Below, piece after piece: positions 42,206 through 50,021 of a stretch of 64,000 bases of DNA. A program made the position numbers and the translations under genes. Where the stretch lies: NCBI GenBank assembly GCA_009772935.1, contig WOUR01000011.1, positions 48,285-112,284 of the forward strand, given 5' to 3'. A model generated the notes under the pieces. The model made no database searches. It was not told where the DNA came from and was given only the letters and a program-made list of their open reading frames with translations. Each line of letters begins with the position of its first letter. Position 1 is the first letter of the stretch. Source of the DNA: Rhodospirillaceae bacterium (GTDB lineage Bacteria; Pseudomonadota; Alphaproteobacteria; Reyranellales; Reyranellaceae).

Positions 42206-43051
42206 CTAGAGCTCCGAGAATTCCAGGGTGAGATGAGCGGCTTCCGACGGCGGGATGACCAGCCGGCCAGAGTCTGGCTTCGTGTACTTGACGCCGTTCT
42301 TCTTGAGCAGATCCTCGCAGGCCGCGAGGTTCTCCACGCGCACAGTGAGCAGCGCCGGATGGTCGCCCGCGCGTACCGGCGTGATGCCGGGATAGCGGAC
42401 AGCATAGTCCTTGGGCGTCATGTAGCGGATCGGCTGGGTTCCGGTATCGACCACCAGCCCTTCGCCTTCGCGCTTGACGGAGCCTGACCCGAAATACTTC
42501 TCGAGTTCGGGAATCCACTTTGCCGGCTGCTCGGCGATGACCGTGACCCCGAGGATACCGCGCGCGCCGTTCGGATGGACGGCCCACTCCGGCCGATAGA
42601 CGAATTCAGGCGTCTGGTGCTCGCAGACGAAGAAGCCGACGACCGGCATGTTGTCCTTGGGAATGCGCACCGTGCGAAACTTGGCGAGTTCCGTCTTTCC
42701 CGAAACCTCGACCGCCCGGTCGAAGAAGAGCGGCGCATCGGGGTTGAGGCCGGCCGCCTTGAAGGCTTCGTAGGCCACGTCGGCGCCATCGGTGGCCAGC
42801 GCCACATTGGCGAGCCCGCCACCGGCCTTCAGCCATTCGCGCCGCTCGGCGTTGAACTCGGTGTCCTCGACGATGCCCAGGATCTCGAAATAGTCGGTGT
42901 CGAAAATCATCAGGTGATTGGCCGTGCCGAGCTTCTTGTGGAAGCCGCGCGGCTGGACCTGGAAGCCGAGCTTCCTGTAAGCCGCCTCGGCCGCGTCGAT
43001 GCCATCGACCATGACCACCACATGGTCGAGCCCCTTCACCGCGCGCTTCAT
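42206..43051 (-). CDS. VOC-superfamily protein (glyoxalase/dioxygenase fold)
   Basis: A 281-residue protein. The vicinal-oxygen-chelate fold is seen in GLDHVVVMVDGIDAAEAAYRKLGFQV (about 7-32), with metal-ligand-like H10, then LMIFDTDYFEILGI near 47-60. A second module begins near residue 165 (ARGILGVTVIAEQPAKW) and ends AHLTLEFSEL. The start overlaps the stop of the MaoC-like gene (ATGA). Reaction unknown. Confidence 0.85.
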   Translation of the reverse strand: MKRAVKGLDHVVVMVDGIDAAEAAYRKLGFQVQPRGFHKKLGTANHLMIFDTDYFEILGIVEDTEFNAERREWLKAGGGLANVALATDGADVAYEAFKAAGLNPDAPLFFDRAVEVSGKTELAKFRTVRIPKDNMPVVGFFVCEHQTPEFVYRPEWAVHPNGARGILGVTVIAEQPAKWIPELEKYFGSGSVKREGEGLVVDTGTQPIRYMTPKDYAVRYPGITPVRAGDHPALLTVRVENLAACEDLLKKNGVKYTKPDSGRLVIPPSEAAHLTLEFSEL

Positions 43052-43506
43052 GTCGGCCTCCTACGCACCATGTTGACCCCCTTGGAGGTCATGACCAGTT
43101 CGCCGTTCTGATTGACCGCCGTCCAGTGCTCGTGGATGACGCCCAGGGTCGGGCGGCTCTTTGACGGGACTTTGTTGGCGCACTCCACCCAGGCCGTGAG
43201 CGTATCGCCCGGCCGCACCGGCTTCAGCCAGCGCAGTTCGTCGAGGCCGGGAGAGCCCAGTGCCGTGCGTTTGTCGACGTAGTTGTCGACGAAGAGCCGC
43301 ATCAGCTTGGCGGCGACGTGCCAACCCGATGCACAAAGCCCTCCGAAAAGAGAGGACTTGGCGGCTTCGGCATCGACATGAAAGCTCTGTGGATCGAACT
43401 TCTCGGCGAATTCGACGATTTCCTCGGCCGTGAAGCTGGTCGAGCCGAGAGGGTATTTCCTGCCGACTTCGTAGTCTTCCCAGTAGCGGGGCTCTTCGGA
43501 TTGCAT
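43048..43506 (-). CDS. MaoC-family dehydratase, second copy
   Basis: A 152-residue hotdog protein, start ATG 43506 (MQSEEPRYWEDYEVG); an upstream ATG at 43527 is possible. Hydratase elements are EIVEFAEKFDPQSFHVDAEAA (about 25-45), where FD-PQ-x-H-x-D replaces the usual D-x-x-P-x-H-x-D, then LCASGWHVAAKLMRL. It heads a four-gene leftward unit: MaoC, VOC protein, two hotdog thioesterases. It suggests turnover of an acyl-CoA, product not known. Confidence 0.87.
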   Translation of the reverse strand: MQSEEPRYWEDYEVGRKYPLGSTSFTAEEIVEFAEKFDPQSFHVDAEAAKSSLFGGLCASGWHVAAKLMRLFVDNYVDKRTALGSPGLDELRWLKPVRPGDTLTAWVECANKVPSKSRPTLGVIHEHWTAVNQNGELVMTSKGVNMVRRRPT

Positions 43507-43593
43507 GATTCGGTCTTCGCAGAGCATGGCCGATCACGCAAGCATGTCCTCCGGCGCGGGCTATGGTAGCGTCAGCCCGGAAACCAGCGCGCG

Positions 43594-45255
43594 ATGACCG
43601 ACACAAATCTCGTCCGACGGCTCACGACGATCCTCGCCCTCGACGTGGTGGCGTTCAGCACCATGTCGGCGCGCGACGAGGAACGTGCGCTGGCCCTGTT
43701 GGCCGTCCGCCTGGATTCGGCCGGCACGCTCGTGCGCCAGCATCGCGGACGCGTCTTCAAGATGACCGGCGACGGGCTGCTGGCGGAATTCGCAAGCCCG
43801 GTCGAGGCCGTCCGGGCCGCCCTCGAAATCCAGGAGGCCATGCGCTCGGCCAATGCCGGGGCGCAGGCCGACGACCAACTCATCCTGAGGATCGGCGTCA
43901 ACCTGGGCGATGTCGTGGAAAGCGGCGACGATCTCATGGGCGATGCCGTGAACGTTGCGGTACGATTGGAGTCGATCTCCGTACCCGGTGGCATCTGCAT
44001 CTCGTCGTCAGTCTACGACCAGATCGTCGGCAAGCTCATGCTGGGGGCCGAGGATATCGGCGAGCAGCACGTCAAGAACATCCCCCGCCCCATTCATGCC
44101 TATCGACTGACGGTCGACGGCGCGCGCCCAGGCCTCGCGGCCCATCCCGCACATGCCGTGGCGCGGTCGATGCCGCGCACGCGCCTGATCCTGGGCGGCG
44201 GGGTCGTGGCCATTCTGGTCCTGGGTGCCCTCGCCGGTACCTTCTATCTGCGCCATCCTTCGGCACCGCCGTCGCTGCAGACCGCCGAGCCTACCTCTGC
44301 CCTGCCGGTTGCGACCGCGCCCGTCCCGGACACCGTCGCCACCGAGGCCGTGCCCCGCGTGACGACGCCGGCTGCATCTCCGGTTCCGGCGACTCCTCGG
44401 GCGGCCCCGCAAGCCTCTCTTGCGCCGCGTCGCTTCGCAGCGAGGGAGGTTCCCTTCGTTCCCGACTTCCATTGGCGCGCCCTGCAGAACTATGCCGACG
44501 CCCCCGGCGCCAAGGCCTTCGCGCTCAACGTACGCGGCATCTTCGCGATGGCTATCGACAGGATCGACGAGGCGACTGCGCGCCGGGTTGCCCTCGAAAA
44601 TTGCAACCGAAAGGTCGAGAGAGACCTCCCGATCGTGCGCGCCTACGACCGCTGCACGCTCTACGCCCTCGAGAATGACGTGGTCTGGTCGTTCCGGTCC
44701 CCGCCCATGCCGCCACCGCCCTATGTCCCGTCAACGAAGCTGTCGCCGCCGATCACCCTCGATCCCGCGACGGCGCCGTTGCTCAGTGCGGCAGCCCGCG
44801 ACCGGTTGACCACTCACTACCTCACCGGCAGGCACAGCCGCGCGCTGGTGCTGGGACACAATCGGTTCGACTGGTGGTCGCCGAGCGAAAACGACACCGA
44901 CGCGATCCGCCGCAACCTGCAGATCTGCGGTCACCTGACGGGACGGCCTTGCGTCGTCTACGCGCTGAACAACGAAGTGCTGGTTCGCACGCCGCAGACG
45001 ATGCGAGTCACCGACATCTTCACCCCCCAGGACATGAGCGGCCTGGATGACGCCCAGACCGAGGCGCTGGATCAATACCTCATCGCCGACGGCTGGCGCG
45101 CCGTCGCATTGGCCGCCAACGGCCGTGTCGGCATCGCGACCAACCGGCCGAGCGAGCAGGACGCCACTTCGACGGCCCTGCAGGCCTGCCGGGAGGCCGG
45201 CGGCTCGGACTGTGCCATCACGGCGATCGGGCCGTTCAGGGTCGCCCCGCTTTAG
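43594..45255 (+). CDS. Class III adenylate/guanylate cyclase with extracytoplasmic cysteine-module tail
   Basis: A 553-residue protein. The cyclase domain (1-~170) has all key residues: metal-binding D17 (LALDVVAFS), D60 (FKMTGDG) and transition-state N120 and R124 (AVNVAVRLE). Lys56 in FKMTGDG suits adenine specificity. One transmembrane helix lies near residues 188-208 (LILGGGVVAILVLGALAG), followed by a Pro/Ala/Thr-rich linker. The tail (from about 290) holds three modules with a shared pattern, each with paired cysteines (LENCN-RC, QICG-PC, QACRE-DC). The tail looks like a periplasmic sensor domain. It is a single gene, with a repeat element downstream. Confidence 0.85.
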   Translation: MTDTNLVRRLTTILALDVVAFSTMSARDEERALALLAVRLDSAGTLVRQHRGRVFKMTGDGLLAEFASPVEAVRAALEIQEAMRSANAGAQADDQLILRIGVNLGDVVESGDDLMGDAVNVAVRLESISVPGGICISSSVYDQIVGKLMLGAEDIGEQHVKNIPRPIHAYRLTVDGARPGLAAHPAHAVARSMPRTRLILGGGVVAILVLGALAGTFYLRHPSAPPSLQTAEPTSALPVATAPVPDTVATEAVPRVTTPAASPVPATPRAAPQASLAPRRFAAREVPFVPDFHWRALQNYADAPGAKAFALNVRGIFAMAIDRIDEATARRVALENCNRKVERDLPIVRAYDRCTLYALENDVVWSFRSPPMPPPPYVPSTKLSPPITLDPATAPLLSAAARDRLTTHYLTGRHSRALVLGHNRFDWWSPSENDTDAIRRNLQICGHLTGRPCVVYALNNEVLVRTPQTMRVTDIFTPQDMSGLDDAQTEALDQYLIADGWRAVALAANGRVGIATNRPSEQDATSTALQACREAGGSDCAITAIGPFRVAPL

Positions 45256-45390
45256 CAGGCTGTCGAATCGACCTTCAGGAAGGGCCGACGCGCAATATTG
45301 TTGCGCACACGACCGCCAGGACCCAGGATTGCGGGCCTGCGACATTGGATTCAGTTGTTTCGTTTAATTCGTTTGTTTCGTTTATCGGCC
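45256..45390 (-). repeat. Structured repeat element, copy 2 (minus orientation)
   Basis: About 135 bases between the cyclase stop and bfd. Read on the minus strand it matches 16300-16438: tcggcc/ggataaacgaaac, aattaaacgaaac, aatgtcgca, a GC-rich imperfect hairpin, the palindrome at 45290-45306 (gcgcaatattgttgcgc on plus, an imperfect copy), a stem near 45273-45283 (ccttcaggaagg) and attcgacagc. The stem sequences differ while still pairing. Confidence 0.75.
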
Positions 45391-45516
45391 ACGCCCCCTG
45401 CGTTTCAGGCACCCCCCTCGCCAGACCGCCGCGAAGGGCTTGACCGGGTCAGGCACCTGCCCCTATCCTGCGTCTGCGAGTAAGTCGCAACAGCGGGAAG
45501 AAACGGCCGACAAGGC

Positions 45517-45720
45517 ATGTATATCTGCATTTGCAAAGCGATTCGAGAGCGCGAAGTCGATGCCGCCGTCCGGGCCGGTGCCCGGCGTCCGGCCGATGTC
45601 TTTCGGGCCTGCGGCAAGAGCCCCCAATGCGGCACCTGCGCCTGCGACATGCGCGATCGCATAGCCCATGCGATCGCCCATGAACGTTCGGTTGAGCCGA
45701 CTCTCCTCGCGGCCGACTGA
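45517..45720 (+). CDS. bfd: Bacterioferritin-associated ferredoxin Bfd
   Basis: A 67-residue [2Fe-2S] protein. MYICICKAIREREV supplies C4 and C6, and ACGKSPQCGTCACDMRD supplies the second cysteine pair (C-x2-C). Known Bfd docks on bacterioferritin and gives electrons for iron release. The bfr gene lies convergent 17 bases away, so both are in one iron-storage locus but are transcribed toward each other. Confidence 0.92.
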   Translation: MYICICKAIREREVDAAVRAGARRPADVFRACGKSPQCGTCACDMRDRIAHAIAHERSVEPTLLAAD

Positions 45721-45737
45721 TCCCCGCTCCCGAGCGC

Positions 45738-46223
45738 TCAGCTCGGGCCCTTTCCTTCGCCGATCTGGCTCTGCAGGTAGTTCTGCACGCCCACCTTCTC
45801 GATCAGACCGATCTCGGTCTCGAGGAAGTCGATGTGCTCCTCGGCATCCTCGAGGATGCTGACGGCGATCTCGCGGCTGACATAGTCCTTCGCCGCCTCG
45901 CAGGCCGTCACCGCCTCGACCAGTGCCGTGCGCGCGGCGGTCTCGAGCTTGAGGTCGGCGTCGAGCGCCTCCGGCACGGTCTCCCCGATCGCGAGCCGAC
46001 CCAGGTCCTGCAGGTTCGGGAGGCCGTCCAGCATGAGAATTCGCTCGATGAGCTTGTCGGCGTGCTTCATCTCGCCGATCGACTCCTCGTAGATCTTCTT
46101 GCCGAGGCGATCGAAGCCCCAGTGCTTCATCATGCGGGCATGGAGGAAGTACTGGTTGATCGCCGTCAGCTCGTTCTTCAGGAGCTTGTTGAGCTCGGCG
46201 ATGATCTGCGGGTTGCCCTTCAT
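45738..46223 (-). CDS. bfr: Bacterioferritin
   Basis: A 161-residue iron-storage protein, start ATG 46223 with AGGAGG upstream; a longer frame to 46280 is rejected. The ferroxidase and haem residues are visible: [17 protein letters not shown] (Glu18), [20 protein letters not shown] (Glu51, haem-binding Met52, His54), a Glu near 94 in [11 protein letters not shown] and [15 protein letters not shown] (Glu127 and His130). It forms the 24-subunit shell that stores iron. Confidence 0.95.
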   Translation of the reverse strand: MKGNPQIIAELNKLLKNELTAINQYFLHARMMKHWGFDRLGKKIYEESIGEMKHADKLIERILMLDGLPNLQDLGRLAIGETVPEALDADLKLETAARTALVEAVTACEAAKDYVSREIAVSILEDAEEHIDFLETEIGLIEKVGVQNYLQSQIGEGKGPS

Positions 46224-46480
46224 GGCGAACCTCCTCTTTGAATGAGTCGGTTCCCAGAAATACTCACCCATCCGGGGCACGCAACCACAGAGTGAGCGAC
46301 TGAGAAACGTTCGCTGGAAAAATCGCGTGAAGTGCTTTCCGAGGTCGGCAAGGGAGAACCACCTGCCCGATCCGATCCCACACGGACAGTCAGGGCTTTC
46401 GGATTTTTACGGCAAAAAACGTAGCGCCATCGCAACGCGCAACGTCATAAGGTGAGGTGCGTTCATGTCGGACGCCGCCC

Positions 46481-46498
46481 GCCCGGGTCGATCCGGGC
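46481..46498 (+). promoter_or_regulatory. Hairpin in the sodB leader
   Basis: GCCCGG at 46481-46486 pairs with CCGGGC at 46493-46498 around a six-base loop, 21 bases before the sodB ATG. It lies in a 296-base divergent spacer between bfr and sodB, which must hold both promoters. No Fur or Irr site was identified by eye. Confidence 0.45.
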
Positions 46499-46519
46499 CA
46501 GCCAGCTGAGGATAGCGTT

Positions 46520-47116
46520 ATGTCCAATTTCACTCTTCCGAAACTCCCCTACGCCGATGACGCGCTCGCGCCGGTCGTTTCGGCCAACACGATCTCCTTC
46601 CACTACGGCAAGCATCACAAGGCGTATGTCGACAAGCTGAACGAACTCGTTCCGGGCACGGCGTACGAGGGCCTGTCTCTCGAAGACATCGTGAAGAAGT
46701 CGGCCAAGGACGAGAAGGGCAAGGCGATCTTCAACAATGCCGGCCAGATCTGGAACCACACTTTCTACTGGAACAGCATGACGCCCAAGGGCGGCGAGCC
46801 GACCGGCAAGATCAAGGCCGCACTGGACGACAGCTTCGGCGGTCTCGACGCCTTCAAGGCGGCCTTCAAGGCGGCGGCCGTGGGTCAGTTCGGCAGCGGC
46901 TGGGCCTGGCTCGTCAAGAGCGCCGACGGCAAGCTCAAGATCGAGACGACCGCCAACGCCGACACCCCGATGGCCCATGGCGGCACCCCGCTCCTGGTCG
47001 CCGACGTTTGGGAGCACGCCTACTACCTCGACTTCCAGAACCGCCGGCCGGATCACATCCAGGCCTGGCTCGACAAGCTCGCGAACTGGTCGTTCGCCGA
47101 GGCCAACCTGGGATAA
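46520..47116 (+). CDS. sodB: Superoxide dismutase [Fe/Mn]
   Basis: A 198-residue SOD, start ATG 46520 (MSNFTLPKLPYADDALAP) after rejection of an in-frame extension to 46457. Metal ligands are His28 (SFHYGKHH), a His in IWNHTFYW (about 75), and Asp and His in DVWEHAYYLD (about 158 and 162). GQIWNHTFYW and AVGQFGSGWAWL are typical of the iron form. It is divergent from bfr, which links iron storage and superoxide removal. Confidence 0.95.
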   Translation: MSNFTLPKLPYADDALAPVVSANTISFHYGKHHKAYVDKLNELVPGTAYEGLSLEDIVKKSAKDEKGKAIFNNAGQIWNHTFYWNSMTPKGGEPTGKIKAALDDSFGGLDAFKAAFKAAAVGQFGSGWAWLVKSADGKLKIETTANADTPMAHGGTPLLVADVWEHAYYLDFQNRRPDHIQAWLDKLANWSFAEANLG

Positions 47117-47126
47117 GGAGCAATCA

Positions 47127-47282
47127 ATGCTGGGCACCATTCTTCTGATCGTCCTGATTCTGATTTTGATCGGGGCGTTGCCGACCTGGCCGCACAGCAG
47201 CGGCTGGGGGTACTACCCGAGCGGTGGTATCGGACTGGTGCTCATCATCGTGATCATCCTGCTGCTGATGGGGCGCATATAA
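47127..47282 (+). CDS. DUF3309-family small membrane peptide
   Basis: A 51-residue peptide with two hydrophobic segments (residues 3-16 and 34-49) separated by LPTWPHSSGWGYYPSGG, the signature of the DUF3309 family. An AAGGAG ribosome site precedes ATG 47127, which lies ten bases after the sodB stop. It is probably co-transcribed with sodB. The role is unknown. A strong terminator follows directly. Confidence 0.85.
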   Translation: MLGTILLIVLILILIGALPTWPHSSGWGYYPSGGIGLVLIIVIILLLMGRI

Positions 47283-47299
47283 CGGCCCGCCCGCAGTCC

Positions 47300-47328
47300 A
47301 AGGGGCGCCTTCGGGCGCCCCTTTTATT
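47300..47328 (+). terminator. Rho-independent terminator after sodB/DUF3309
   Basis: The stem aaggggcgcc, loop ttcg (a stable UUCG-type tetraloop), stem ggcgcccctt, then a run of T (ttttattt). It ends the sodB unit and, read on the other strand, the convergent lpxR-like gene, whose stop begins at 47336. Confidence 0.9.
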
Positions 47329-47333
47329 TGGCG

Positions 47334-48443
47334 TCAGTACCTGAAGGTGAGGTTGATCGAGCCGAACTGGGTGATGCGGTCGCGTTCGAAGAACTCCGGC
47401 GTACGCAGGACCTGCGTGTAGGACAGCCGCATCCCGCGCCAGAGGATCGCGAGTCCCGCCTGCGCCTCACCGACGAAGGGCCGGCGCGACACGCTCTGAC
47501 TGAAGCCGTCGGTATTGCCGTCGAGGAAGATGTTTCGCGCCACCGCCTGCCCGTCGACGCCCGCGAACAGGTACCAGCCGAAGCTGCCGTCGCCTATGAA
47601 AGCGTCCGATCCCGGGAGCGCCGGCCGGGCACGCGTCGGCCCGAAGTCATCCCGCAGGTTCTTTCCGATGCGCGCCGTGCCGCCGACGCTGCCGTAAGTC
47701 GCGACGTTGCCGACCGCGACGGCCGCGCGCGGTATGAAGTCCACCTCGAGCTTGGGATTGTCGATCAGGACGGTACGACCGGTGCGCCAGCGCCGCTCGA
47801 AGGTGAGGCCGATGGTCGGTTCGTTGTGAAGCTGGTTTGCCCAGCCGTAGGCAGGTTCCACGCCGATCAGGTTGTGAAAATTGTTCTGCAGGAACTCGCC
47901 CCCTGCCGCCGGGCCGATCACACCGAGATCGAGCTGGAGCGTATCGAGGCGGATCGGCTCGTCACGGCCCGTCGCGGAATCATGACGCTTGTAGGTGTAC
48001 TGCAGCGCAACGCTGGTATAGAGCCACGCCGCATAGGGCCGGTCGTTGTAGATCGGATATGACGCGTAAGTATTTTCCGGCGTGTAGATGTTCTGACCGA
48101 AGGAGACGGCGACCCGGCGAATGACCGAATCCGCGGGCGCCTCTCCCAGGAACGTCGGGATCGTGGTCATCGCGACGATGCCGCGCGGCATGTCGGTGAT
48201 CGCCGGGGAGAGCCAGCCTATCCTGACCCCGCTCGTATAGTCGCGGTCCGACCGGCCGAAGCGGTTGAAGACGTCGTTCTCGACCTGGAACGTGTAGATG
48301 CTGCGCTGCTCGTCCTCGGTCGCCGAAGGTGGCGGCGGACGACTAGCGTCGGGGGACGTCTGGGCCCACGCCGGGGCGCTGGCGATGAAGATGAAAAGGG
48401 ACGCCATCGCCAGAGCGACGGTCTTGGCGAGGCTGAGATGCAT
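47334..48443 (-). CDS. LpxR-family lipid A 3'-O-deacylase-like outer-membrane protein (DUF2219)
   Basis: A 369-residue protein with a signal peptide (residues 1-27, cleavage after APAWA). The family motifs are IYTFQVENDVFNRFGRSDRDYTSGVRIGW (split at residues 49-77), with the N-D-x-F pattern, and FGQNIYTPENTYASYPIYNDRPYAAWLY near 114-141. FSQSVSRRPFVGEAQAGLAI follows, and it ends in ITQFGSINLTFRY, an aromatic C-terminus of outer-membrane beta-barrels. Known LpxR removes the 3'-acyloxyacyl chain of lipid A using calcium. Activity is inferred. Confidence 0.85.
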   Translation of the reverse strand: MHLSLAKTVALAMASLFIFIASAPAWAQTSPDASRPPPPSATEDEQRSIYTFQVENDVFNRFGRSDRDYTSGVRIGWLSPAITDMPRGIVAMTTIPTFLGEAPADSVIRRVAVSFGQNIYTPENTYASYPIYNDRPYAAWLYTSVALQYTYKRHDSATGRDEPIRLDTLQLDLGVIGPAAGGEFLQNNFHNLIGVEPAYGWANQLHNEPTIGLTFERRWRTGRTVLIDNPKLEVDFIPRAAVAVGNVATYGSVGGTARIGKNLRDDFGPTRARPALPGSDAFIGDGSFGWYLFAGVDGQAVARNIFLDGNTDGFSQSVSRRPFVGEAQAGLAILWRGMRLSYTQVLRTPEFFERDRITQFGSINLTFRY

Positions 48444-48479
48444 TCACGCTCGAACGCATCGCCCGCCGGCAGGTTGCCG

Positions 48480-49730
48480 CTAACGAACGTTCACCGGGGC
48501 TGCGCGATCCCAGAGATCGGCGCGCCACCACGCCGCGATCATCACGGTGAAGACGATGCCCAGCACACTGTACAAGGTGCCTGTGCTCGTGAAGCCGGCC
48601 GCCTCGACCAGCGGCCCGGACAGCAGCAGCCCGAGAGGCATGCCGTAGACCGCGAGCATCCGCACGCCCATGACGCAGCCGCGCAGCGCCGGATTGGTGA
48701 CCCGCAGCAGGATCACCGACATCGGGATCATGCAGAAGCTCTGGAAGAGCCCCGCGCCGAACAGGACGATCCCCCCCAGCAGCGGCGTCGTGAGCCACGA
48801 GAAGATCAGGTTGAGCGACAGCCAGACGAGCGTGCAGGCGATCATGGTGCGCGCCGGCCGGATATGGGCGCCGTACAGGGACACCAGGATCGAGCCGGTG
48901 AGCGCGCCGCCGGCGAAGCTGGCGATCAGCCAGCCGAGTCCGGTCTGGTCCATTCCGTAGACGTCCTTGGCCACATAGGCGAGCAGGGAGCCGGTCAATG
49001 GATAGGCCGCGAAGTTCACGAGGAAGGCCAGCAGCATCACCGCACGGACCACCGGCGTCGACCAGACATAGACGAAGCCTTGCCGCAGGGCCCGAAGCGC
49101 CGACGGCGCAGTCTCACCGTCGCTCAGGATCCGCAGCCGACGGGTCCCTACGCCGAGCGTCAGCCCAAGACAGAGAGCGTAGACGCCGCAGACCGCCACA
49201 TAGGCCAGGCCCGAGCCGAGGACCGCGACCAGCCCCGCACCCGACAGCGCGCCGACGATGCGGGCGGAATCGGCGGTGGTCCGCGAGACGCCCATGGCGC
49301 GCATCAGGTAGTCAGCCGGCATGGTCTCGCCGACGAGCAGATTGCGCATCGTGATGTCGGAGGGACGGATCAGCCCCATCAGGGTGGCGAGGATGAACAC
49401 CGGCACCGGCGATGCCAGGCCGGTCAGGAACAGGCTCGTCAGGCAGGCCGCCAGGATGAGGTAACCCAGCCGCATCAGGAGCAGGACATTGCGGTTGCCG
49501 ATGCGGTCGCCGGCCATGCCGAACAGGGGCGAGATCAGCGTCCCGAGGAACTGTAGCGAGCCGAAGACCGCCAGCGCGAGGACCGAGCCGGTCGACACCA
49601 GCACGAACCAGCCCAGGATCACGCCTTCCATCTCGAACGCCCAGGAGGCGAGGAGATCGGACGGCCACTGGAAGCGGAAGCTTCTAATCCGGAAGGGCGC
49701 CAGCGCCGGCGCGCGTGCGATGAGGCTCAA
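48480..49730 (-). CDS. MFS transporter, EntS-like exporter
   Basis: A 416-residue protein with about 12 hydrophobic segments. The start appears to be TTG 49730; no in-frame ATG lies near. The first half has LGTLISPLFGMAGDRIGNRNVLLLMRLGYL (split, about residues 62-91), the MFS A-like motif, and the pattern of early helices (ASWAFEMEGVILGWFVLV) is typical of the EntS/multidrug branch. The substrate is unknown. It is co-directional with the lpxR-like gene 36 bases downstream. Confidence 0.82.
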   Translation of the reverse strand: MSLIARAPALAPFRIRSFRFQWPSDLLASWAFEMEGVILGWFVLVSTGSVLALAVFGSLQFLGTLISPLFGMAGDRIGNRNVLLLMRLGYLILAACLTSLFLTGLASPVPVFILATLMGLIRPSDITMRNLLVGETMPADYLMRAMGVSRTTADSARIVGALSGAGLVAVLGSGLAYVAVCGVYALCLGLTLGVGTRRLRILSDGETAPSALRALRQGFVYVWSTPVVRAVMLLAFLVNFAAYPLTGSLLAYVAKDVYGMDQTGLGWLIASFAGGALTGSILVSLYGAHIRPARTMIACTLVWLSLNLIFSWLTTPLLGGIVLFGAGLFQSFCMIPMSVILLRVTNPALRGCVMGVRMLAVYGMPLGLLLSGPLVEAAGFTSTGTLYSVLGIVFTVMIAAWWRADLWDRAAPVNVR

Positions 49731-50021
49731 TTCCTGTTTGTTCCCTCACCCTGCGCGTTCTGACGAGGCGCTTCGGGCCAGCCAAGGCTGCGCTCTCACG
49801 CCACGGACTGCAATGATCGCCTCGGCATTGCAAATCCGCACTAATGGCGGGGCTTGGCCTCACAAAACCCTAATTCTAGTGGTTCTATTCCGCATTCATT
49901 CTGAGAATTTTGATGGGCTCCCGGTTGCGTTGGGGGCCGGCTCAGAGCATTGTGACAATGACTGCCGTCAAGCGGTAAATGGCTGAAACCGCGTGCGGGT
50001 TTTGTCTTGGAGAAGTCCGCG
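49731..50021. other. 291-base divergent spacer upstream of the radical SAM gene
   Basis: It contains promoters for the leftward MFS gene and the rightward radical SAM gene. I see an AT-richer stretch near 49865-49910 and a weak hairpin (aaaccgc...gcgggttt near 49986-50002) just before the radical SAM start, but no ORF or RNA gene. Confidence 0.4.
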
